From contig JAQVSW010000023.1 in assembly GCA_028700345.1 (NCBI GenBank), forward strand, positions 3,218 through 9,186: a DNA stretch of 5,969 bases, read 5' to 3'. Below the pieces are notes generated by a model that ran no database searches, had not been told where the DNA came from, and worked only from the letters and a program-made list of their open reading frames with translations. Position 1 is the stretch's first letter. The number at the start of each line of letters is the position of its first letter. This DNA is from Candidatus Shapirobacteria bacterium (GTDB lineage Bacteria; Patescibacteriota; Microgenomatia; UBA12405). Of the stretch, positions 1 through 5,367 are shown one piece after another. The translations under genes were made by a program, and so were the position numbers.

Positions 1-1637
1 CCCCGTCGTAATTTTAAGCCGTCGATAATTTTTTTAGCCAAGGTTTTTTGAAAGCCCGGAAGATTTTCAATTTCGTCAAAAGTAATGTTTAATAATTTTT
101 CTGGAGTGTTAAAACCAGCCCTGGTTAACTGCTGGATTCTGGCACCGCTTAAATTGGGAATGGCGGCGGCGGTGAAAATTTGTTTTAAAGTTAATGTTTT
201 TTTGGCCTGAATTTGAGTGATGATATTTTGAGCTGATTTTTCGCCGAGATTGTCTAGATCTTTAATGTCAACAACCGTTAATTTATAAAAATCACCGGGA
301 ACTTTTATTTTGCCGGCGGAGTAAAGTTTTTCAATAGTTTTGTCGGATAAGCCAAGAATATCAAGTGAGTCAGCGAAAAGTCGGAGAGAACCAAGAATTT
401 GAGGGAGACATTTTTGAGAGTTTGGACAGCGAAGATACTTGTCTTCCTTGATAAGTTGACTGTGGCATGAAGGGCAATATTGAGGGATATCAATATGACC
501 TTTGGTTACCTTGTTTATAACTCTTTCGACATGGGGGATGACATCGCCACGACGAGTAATTTCAACAATGTCACCAAGGTTAATATCTTTTTCGATGATC
601 AGCTGGTAATTGGCAAGGGAGGCAAAAGAAACGATGGCGCCAGCGACTTCGACTGGCTCAAGCTCCGCTACCGGGGTGATGGTCCCGAGAGGTCCCACCT
701 GCCAGACGATATTTTTAATTTGAGTCTCGGTTGTCGAGGCGGGAAATTTGTAGGCGACTTGATATTTGGGGCGATTATTTTTTGAGCCGAGTTTTTCGGC
801 GATATTTAGATCGTTTATTTTAACAACGAGACCGTCAATTTCGTAGGGGTAATTTAAACGATCTTTGGTTAAAAATTGCTGATAAATTGTTTCGATTTCT
901 TCAAATGTTTGGCAAAGGTGGGACTGGACAGGGGTAAAGCCAAGAGATTTTAATAGGGATATTTTTTCGATTTCAGTGGTAGGGGTAGGGTTAATAAAAA
1001 TATCAGTGGCGTAGAGAGTGCAGTACTCACTGTATTTACCGTCAAGGCGCTGGGAAAGGCCAGAGGCGGCGTTTCGCGGATTAGAATATTTTTCTTCAGA
1101 AATCTGATTTAATTTTTCAAAATCTTTTTTGGTAACGACAATTTCACAGCGGATAGAACCAGTAAAATCTTTGGATAATGATAAAGGCAAATTTTTCATT
1201 TTAACCACATTTTGGGTAATAACGTCTCCAATGATGCCATCACCACGAGTGATGGCTTCAGTAACTTTCCCTTCTTTATAAATTATTTCTAAAGAAATAC
1301 CGTCGCATTTAGGTTGAATGACAAAGTCAGGAATAGTAATTTTTTTTAATTCAAAATAATGAACTAGATCTTTATAATTACTAACTTTATTTTGTGATCC
1401 CATGGGAATTAAATGCTTTTTTTTGTCAAAACCGGTGTCAAAATTTGGGGTGCCGATTTTGGTAAAAAAACGATGATGGGGAGCTTTGAGTCGAAGAATT
1501 TCCTCCAGAGTATCGTAAGTGTGATCATCCATGATGGGTTTGCCGCCGGTGTAGTAGGCTTTTTTGGCATCCAAAAGAAGCTGTCCGAGTTTATGAGTAG
1601 AGATATTTTTTAAATCGAGCGTGTCAAGAGTGACCAT
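1..1637 (-). CDS. ligA: NAD-dependent DNA ligase LigA, C-terminus cut by window edge
   Basis: This enzyme seals nicks between Okazaki fragments and during repair, using NAD+ to adenylate its active-site lysine. I translated 545 codons with no stop; the frame runs off position 1. Domain Ia (residues 1-70) keeps Y28, Y29, D38, Y41 and D42, which match the NMN-binding positions of E. coli LigA. The nucleotidyltransferase domain has QPKCDG with catalytic K110, TRGDG (130-134), E165, NPRNAASG (186-193), YEIDGLVVK (265-273) and YKFPA with K297. The OB fold (about 305-380) has TPVA and RRGDVIP. A zinc finger uses C388, C391, C404 and C410, and helix-hairpin-helix repeats start near 425. Any BRCT domain lies outside the window. 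The ATG at 1637 is the first possible start, because the upstream gene's TAA is in the same frame four codons earlier. No Shine-Dalgarno or promoter is visible, so it is probably cotranscribed with the fic gene 9 bp upstream. Several conserved residues differ (see findings). The family call is very secure. Confidence 0.96.
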   Translation of the reverse strand, partial: MVTLDTLDLKNISTHKLGQLLLDAKKAYYTGGKPIMDDHTYDTLEEILRLKAPHHRFFTKIGTPNFDTGFDKKKHLIPMGSQNKVSNYKDLVHYFELKKITIPDFVIQPKCDGISLEIIYKEGKVTEAITRGDGIIGDVITQNVVKMKNLPLSLSKDFTGSIRCEIVVTKKDFEKLNQISEEKYSNPRNAASGLSQRLDGKYSEYCTLYATDIFINPTPTTEIEKISLLKSLGFTPVQSHLCQTFEEIETIYQQFLTKDRLNYPYEIDGLVVKINDLNIAEKLGSKNNRPKYQVAYKFPASTTETQIKNIVWQVGPLGTITPVAELEPVEVAGAIVSFASLANYQLIIEKDINLGDIVEITRRGDVIPHVERVINKVTKGHIDIPQYCPSCHSQLIKEDKYLRCPNSQKCLPQILGSLRLFADSLDILGLSDKTIEKLYSAGKIKVPGDFYKLTVVDIKDLDNLGEKSAQNIITQIQAKKTLTLKQIFTAAAIPNLSGARIQQLTRAGFNTPEKLLNITFDEIENLPGFQKTLAKKIIDGLKLRR

Positions 1638-1646
1638 TGATATATT

Positions 1647-2777
1647 TTACACGTTAGCCAGGCAATAGTAGGCCCCTTTGGTAGAGCCACGTTTTTCGCA
1701 GACTTTATCGTCGATGAGTTTTTTGAGATCACGCCAAATAGTATCGTCGCTGACCATAGGTAAAAGTGATTTGGCATCGGGCATTCGTAGACCACCAAAC
1801 TGTTGCATATATTCCACTAGTTTTATCTGTCTTTCGGTCAAATGAACCTGCTTGCCGCCGAGTTTTTGTTTAAATTTGAGGTCACGGGAAAGAGACTGAA
1901 CTTTATCTTTGATACGTGAGAGCTCGATGGCTAGGGCCTCGGTGTAATAAATTATCCATTTTGTTAGATCACGCTGAAAAATATCACTGTCTAGTTCATG
2001 GGTAGCCTGAATGGTGTTGTAGTAGGTTTCGGCATTGCGGTCGAAATATTCCTCAAGGGAAAATAAACGACGAATATCGTAGCCTTCAACATAAAGAGGG
2101 AGCATCGAAAAAGCCCGGGAAACACGGCCATTTCCTTCAATAAATGGATGGATGGCAACGAGGATGTACTGGGCAATGGCAGCGCGGATAGCGGGGTGAA
2201 TTTCCCGGGTGGGGGCTTCATTGAGCCAGCCGACAAAGTCGGACATGAGATAAGGCACTTCAATAGCTGGAGGGGGGCGATGAGCGATTTCACCGGTACG
2301 GGTGTTTTTTAAAACGACTTGCTGGCGGCGATATTTACCAATTTCACTTTCGGGAATAATTTTTAGAGTAGTGAGTTCGTGAATTTTTTTGATAATGGTT
2401 TCACTAAAGAAAAAAGGTCTGCTTTTAGTATCGGCATTTTGAACAAATTTTTCCTCTGGGAGGGGTAAACCAGCATCAAAAGTGGCCCAAATTTCCTCGA
2501 GATAAGAGACAACATTGCGGTAGTTGATAACTTCCTGAATATCGCGCTCTCCTGCAGTCACTTGACGTCCTTCAACGAGCTTAGCCACATCGTGATAGCT
2601 CAGGTCATTGCCCTCGATACGGGTACCAAAGTGGACAGTACGGACGATAGCTTCTTGCTGAAATTGTTTTTCGTAGGCCGGAATGAGAGGGGCTTCGTCA
2701 ATAATCGCTTTGGCGGCTTCGAGAGTACCGATGTTCTTTAAAATCTGGTTATTGATGGTAAATAACGGTGAAAACAT
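1647..2777 (-). CDS. Fic-domain protein (probable AMP transferase) with C-terminal winged helix
   Basis: Fic enzymes transfer AMP (sometimes another nucleotide part) from a nucleotide to a target protein's hydroxyl group, and some remove it. The 376-residue product has the complete core motif HPFIEGNGRVSR (210-221), with catalytic H210, phosphate-binding E214-GNG, and R218 and R221. A target-docking flap region lies at about 164-186 (AHRPPPAIEVPYL). The N-terminal segment GTRIEGN (51-57) matches the inhibitory helix of class II Fic proteins and keeps the key glutamate, E55. The C-terminal part (about 312-374, LTERQIKLVEYM then SDDTIWRDLKKL and a basic wing) is a winged helix-turn-helix, likely to bind DNA, possibly its own promoter. 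It is a complete, full-length architecture with no signal peptide or membrane segment, so it should act in the cytoplasm. It lies 9 bp before ligA. The target is unknown, and deAMPylation is an alternative to AMPylation. No antitoxin-sized partner gene flanks it, so I do not call it a toxin. Confidence 0.95.
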   Translation of the reverse strand: MFSPLFTINNQILKNIGTLEAAKAIIDEAPLIPAYEKQFQQEAIVRTVHFGTRIEGNDLSYHDVAKLVEGRQVTAGERDIQEVINYRNVVSYLEEIWATFDAGLPLPEEKFVQNADTKSRPFFFSETIIKKIHELTTLKIIPESEIGKYRRQQVVLKNTRTGEIAHRPPPAIEVPYLMSDFVGWLNEAPTREIHPAIRAAIAQYILVAIHPFIEGNGRVSRAFSMLPLYVEGYDIRRLFSLEEYFDRNAETYYNTIQATHELDSDIFQRDLTKWIIYYTEALAIELSRIKDKVQSLSRDLKFKQKLGGKQVHLTERQIKLVEYMQQFGGLRMPDAKSLLPMVSDDTIWRDLKKLIDDKVCEKRGSTKGAYYCLANV

Positions 2778-2786
2778 TCTGAGGGA

Positions 2787-2795
2787 ATTATAGCA
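2787..2795 (-). promoter_or_regulatory. Extended -10 promoter of the fic-ligA pair
   Basis: Read on the minus strand, TGC directly precedes a perfect TATAAT (2792-2787), giving an extended -10 element. No good -35 sits 17 bp upstream; TTGATT lies 13 bp upstream, which is too close. The ATG of fic starts 9 nt after the -10, so a start site at the usual distance gives a leader of about 3 nt. It lies downstream of the palindromic terminator-like element, which fits an independent promoter for fic. Confidence 0.6.
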
Positions 2796-2827
2796 GATTT
2801 TTAAAAATCAATGAGGGGAAAATGCGG

Positions 2828-2921
2828 AAAAAGAAAAACCAATCTCCCTTTAATTCCCTCTTTAACAAGAGGGAACATTAGATAGCCCCGTCTTGTTAAA
2901 GAAGGGGTAAGGGGAAGATTG
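2828..2921 (-). terminator. Probable Rho-independent terminator of holB
   Basis: Downstream of the holB stop, the minus-strand transcript would run through two hairpins and, as an alternative, one long imperfect stem. Two nucleotides after the palindrome comes the T-rich run TTTTTCTTTTT (2838-2828). A strong stem followed by a U tract is the classic intrinsic terminator. The plus strand has no comparable T run after the palindrome, so termination is predicted mainly for minus-strand transcription. Confidence 0.6.
2840..2921. repeat. 82-bp imperfect palindrome built of two mirror hairpins
   Basis: The outer arms at 2840-2870 and 2891-2921 are inverted copies matching at 24 of 31 positions by my count, with the innermost 10 bp identical. 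Each arm takes part in its own small hairpin. The left one, 2854-2875, is TTCCCTCTT, loop TAAC, AAGAGGGAA (9 perfect pairs). The right one, 2886-2907, is CCCCGTCTT, loop GTTA, AAGAAGGGG (one mismatch). The two loops are complementary. This resembles REP/BIME or MITE-like intergenic elements; with only one copy in the window, mobility cannot be shown. Confidence 0.75.
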
Positions 2922-2923
2922 AC

Positions 2924-3550
2924 TTATTTTAAAAAGAAATAATCCAATGCTGATTTCGGATCAACGTTGGCGTCGATAAAATTAAGGGCGGTAATAATTT
3001 TTTTAATAATTCGAGCGGTATTTTTATCGGGATTTACTACTAATTTCTGTTGATAAATTTCCAGCTGAGACAGTAAAAGATTTTTGATTTCATTTTTATC
3101 ATTGACGATAGATGAGGCAAAATCGAGATCTTTTTTGGGATTACCACTTAAAGGCCAGGCTTTATTTTCGTTTTGAGTTTTGGGAGAAACGATTTTAATC
3201 TTTTGACAGCGAGAAAGAATGGTGGGTAGCAGTAATTGAGGTTTGCTAGTGGTTAAAATAAAATAGTTGTTTTTACCTGGTTCTTCAAGGTTTTTTAGAA
3301 GAGCATTTTGGGATTCGGAATTTAAATTATCCGCCTCCGGGATATAAACAACTTTTGAAAAATGATTAAAGGGTTTTTGAGACAAAAAGTTTTTGAGGAG
3401 GCGAACAGTAGCTATGGAGTACTGATCGACAATAAAAAGATCGGGATTGTTGTCAGGGAGGTGCTTTAAGTTTGAAAGATATTCTAGAGCTTTTTCTGAG
3501 GAAGTTTGGGGAGAAGAGGCAATAATTAGAGTTGAAGGAAAGAGAGACAT
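2924..3550 (-). CDS. holB: DNA polymerase III δ′-like clamp-loader subunit, short form
   Basis: δ′ is the rigid, non-hydrolysing AAA+ subunit of the clamp loader, which places the β sliding clamp on DNA with δ and DnaX. In the 208-residue product the diagnostic stretch is NALLKNLEEPGKNNYFILTT (82-101), then LLLPTILSRCQKIKI. The SRC triad (S113-R114-C115) is known in δ′ and provides the arginine finger to the neighbouring DnaX subunit. At the usual P-loop position there is only a degenerate ASSPQTSSEK (11-20), and the four-cysteine zinc module is absent (one Cys in all). At about 330 residues E. coli δ′ is clearly longer; here the N-terminal lid region and C-terminal collar domain look reduced. 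The ATG is fixed by an in-frame TAA two codons upstream, and no Shine-Dalgarno is seen. It is divergent from pilB with 21 bp between starts. A DnaX or other clamp-loader-like AAA+ fragment is the alternative. Confidence 0.85.
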   Translation of the reverse strand: MSLFPSTLIIASSPQTSSEKALEYLSNLKHLPDNNPDLFIVDQYSIATVRLLKNFLSQKPFNHFSKVVYIPEADNLNSESQNALLKNLEEPGKNNYFILTTSKPQLLLPTILSRCQKIKIVSPKTQNENKAWPLSGNPKKDLDFASSIVNDKNEIKNLLLSQLEIYQQKLVVNPDKNTARIIKKIITALNFIDANVDPKSALDYFFLK

Positions 3551-3563
3551 AGTTTACTATGAT
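3532..3563 (+). promoter_or_regulatory. Candidate promoter of pilB-pilT
   Basis: TTGAAG (3532-3537) lies 17 bp before TACTAT (3555-3560). A better -10, TATGAT (3558-3563), overlaps it but then has a 20-bp spacer. Either choice puts transcription start only about 2-5 nt before the pilB ATG. The -35 lies inside the holB coding region on the opposite strand. The matches are moderate, so this is a candidate only. Confidence 0.4.
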
Positions 3564-3567
3564 TATA
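3562..3567 (-). promoter_or_regulatory. Candidate -10 box of holB
   Basis: A perfect TATAAT on the minus strand ends 11 nt before the holB ATG. A start site about 7 nt downstream gives a leader of roughly 5 nt. The region where a -35 would lie (about 3585-3590, reading TTTTTG) matches poorly and falls inside the pilB coding sequence. The box touches or overlaps the plus-strand -10 candidates for pilB. Confidence 0.5.
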
Positions 3568-3571
3568 GAGT

Positions 3572-5311
3572 ATGAATGGAGACGCAAAAATATATAAAAC
3601 ATTTTCGGCAGTGCTACTTGATAAAGGCCTTATCGATAATGCCAAAGCGGAGGAGATAAATTTAAGGCAGGTTAAAACAGGAGAAAGCGAAGAAGAAATT
3701 ATTAAGAGTCTGCGGATTCTAAATGATGTTGATTTCGTCAAATATAAGGCAGAATTTTTGAGAATTCCTTTTGTAGATCTCGAAAATATTGGTTTTTCAC
3801 CAGAGGCTCTAGCTCTGGTACCTCAAAGCGTAGCCGAAAAATATCACCTTGTCCCCTACCGGATGGATGCCAAGGAAAAAACTATTTATGTGGCCATGGC
3901 TAATCCACTTGATATCGAAACAGTGGAATTTCTCGAAAAAAAGACAAATCTAAAAATAGAGACGGGAATGGCGGTGGAAAAACAAATTGACGCTTTTATT
4001 CGGGAAAAATATGAACGGGAAAAAGGAATTACGACTGAGGTGACCAAGGCTCTTGATGAACAAAAAGTCGAAGAAATGAAGACGGAGTCAGAAAATCTAA
4101 AAGCAGTTTCGGCGGAGGCGCCAATTGCCAAAATTGTAAATACGATTCTTGACTACGCAGTTCGCTCCAGAGCCTCTGATGTTCACATCGAACCACTTGA
4201 GGAAAATGTCAGAGTTCGTTACCGCATTGATGGAATTTTACAGGAAAAATATGTTTTACCCCGAAATGTTTTGGAGGCGGTAGTTAGTCGGATTAAGATT
4301 CTCGCTAATTTAAAAATTGATGAAAAAAGAATTCCTCAGGACGGTCGTTTTAATATCAATGTTGAAGGGAGTGAAGTAGATTTACGTATCTCAACTTTGC
4401 CTGTATCTTATGGGGAAAAGGTTGTTATGCGGTTACTGCGAAAAGCGTCAAAGGTGCCATCGCTGCCAGATTTGGGTCTGCGAGGCCTCGCTCTCAAAAA
4501 TTTGATTGAAGCCATCGAAAGACCTCACGGAATTATTATAGTAGTAGGGCCCACAGGCTCAGGAAAAACAACCACTCTATATTCAGTTCTTGATAAGGTA
4601 GCGACTTCCAGAGTCAATGTGGTGACGATTGAGGATCCAGTCGAGTATCAGATGAAGGGAGTCAATCAAGTCCAGGTGAATGTACAAGCTGGGTTAACAT
4701 TCGCCTCAGCTTTACGTTCTTTTCTTAGACAAGATCCTAACATTATGATGGTTGGAGAAATTCGGGATACAGAAACGGCGGAGCTAGCTGTTAACGCGGC
4801 TTTGACAGGTCATTTAGTTTTTTCGACTCTACACACCAATGATGCCTCGGGAGCCCCGCCGAGACTTATAGATATGGGAGTAGAGCCTTTTTTATTGACC
4901 TCAGCTCTTACCTGCGTCGTGGCTCAGAGAGTACTGCGAAAAATTTGTCCTAACTGCCGACAGGATATGGAGATACCACCGGATAAAGAAGAGGAAATAA
5001 AAACAACTTTAGGGCCGATTTATGGAATGATCGAAGATCGGTGGAAAAAAGAAGGTAAAAAAATGACAATGCCCAAAATTGTGGGTTGTGATAAATGTAA
5101 TAATACTGGATATCTCGGGAGAATTGCTATTTATGAAGTTATGCCGATTACGGAAAAGATTAGTAAGCTGGTAGTGGAAAAAGCCTCAGCTTCGGATATC
5201 CAAAAACAAGCAATTTCTGAAGGGATGTTGACCATGAAACAAGATGGCTATGTCAAGGTTCTTGAAGGGGTGACTAGTATTGATGAGGTTCTCCGGGTAG
5301 CACAGTACTAA
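3572..5311 (+). CDS. pilB: Type IV pilus assembly (extension) ATPase PilB
   Basis: PilB is the hexameric cytoplasmic motor that hydrolyses ATP to polymerise pilins at the inner-membrane platform protein PilC. The 579-residue product has full family length. Residues about 8-148 form the GspE/MshEN-type N-terminal domain, followed by a charged linker (about 150-180). SDVHIEP (202-208) opens the second N-terminal domain. The motor carries Walker A GPTGSGKTT (326-334, K332), the Asp box TIEDPVEY (352-359), the Walker B region MMVGEIRD with E396, and the His box ALTGHLVFSTLHTND with H414 and H421. The zinc-binding cysteines C459, C462, C506 and C509 are typical of PilB/GspE and absent from PilT. 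An in-frame TAG two codons upstream fixes the ATG, and no Shine-Dalgarno is seen. pilT follows after 56 bp. The type II secretion ATPase GspE is the alternative, but the pilT neighbour favours PilB. Confidence 0.97.
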   Translation: MNGDAKIYKTFSAVLLDKGLIDNAKAEEINLRQVKTGESEEEIIKSLRILNDVDFVKYKAEFLRIPFVDLENIGFSPEALALVPQSVAEKYHLVPYRMDAKEKTIYVAMANPLDIETVEFLEKKTNLKIETGMAVEKQIDAFIREKYEREKGITTEVTKALDEQKVEEMKTESENLKAVSAEAPIAKIVNTILDYAVRSRASDVHIEPLEENVRVRYRIDGILQEKYVLPRNVLEAVVSRIKILANLKIDEKRIPQDGRFNINVEGSEVDLRISTLPVSYGEKVVMRLLRKASKVPSLPDLGLRGLALKNLIEAIERPHGIIIVVGPTGSGKTTTLYSVLDKVATSRVNVVTIEDPVEYQMKGVNQVQVNVQAGLTFASALRSFLRQDPNIMMVGEIRDTETAELAVNAALTGHLVFSTLHTNDASGAPPRLIDMGVEPFLLTSALTCVVAQRVLRKICPNCRQDMEIPPDKEEEIKTTLGPIYGMIEDRWKKEGKKMTMPKIVGCDKCNNTGYLGRIAIYEVMPITEKISKLVVEKASASDIQKQAISEGMLTMKQDGYVKVLEGVTSIDEVLRVAQY

Positions 5312-5314
5312 AAA

Positions 5315-5354
5315 TAGATAAATAGTTATATAGTTAATTAGATAATTAGTTTAA
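5315..5354. repeat. Five degenerate 8-bp TAG-headed tandem units
   Basis: Between pilB and pilT the sequence divides exactly into TAGATAAA, TAGTTATA, TAGTTAAT, TAGATAAT and TAGTTTAA. All five begin with TAG and the rest is A/T only. Because 8 is not a multiple of 3, the TAGs fall in all three plus-strand frames. An A-rich run (5355-5366) follows up to the pilT ATG, with no Shine-Dalgarno. It could be slippage-derived or a protein-binding site; the function is unknown. Confidence 0.6.
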
Positions 5355-5367
5355 AAAATAAAAAAAT

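Noticed and set aside
480..785. 101-codon open frame on the plus strand
   Set aside because: It lies wholly antisense to the conserved ligA zinc-finger and OB-fold coding region and has no recognisable protein features.
1991..2293. 100-codon minus-strand frame inside fic
   Set aside because: It overlaps the catalytic Fic motif region in another frame; the fic frame carries clear family motifs and this one does not.
1647..2777. Fic toxin-antitoxin module
   Set aside because: No small antitoxin gene precedes or follows it, and the inhibitory-like helix is within the protein itself.
2840..2921. CRISPR repeats or a small RNA gene
   Set aside because: There are only two arms, inverted rather than direct, with no spacers. 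The T tract and gene context explain it better as a terminator or REP-like element.
3886..4131. 81-codon open frame on the minus strand
   Set aside because: It is antisense to the well-conserved pilB frame, is low in complexity and has no supporting start signal.
5312..5367. Separate pilT promoter in the AT-rich spacer
   Set aside because: Many A/T hexamers resemble a -10 by chance and no convincing -35 and -10 pair with proper spacing stands out.
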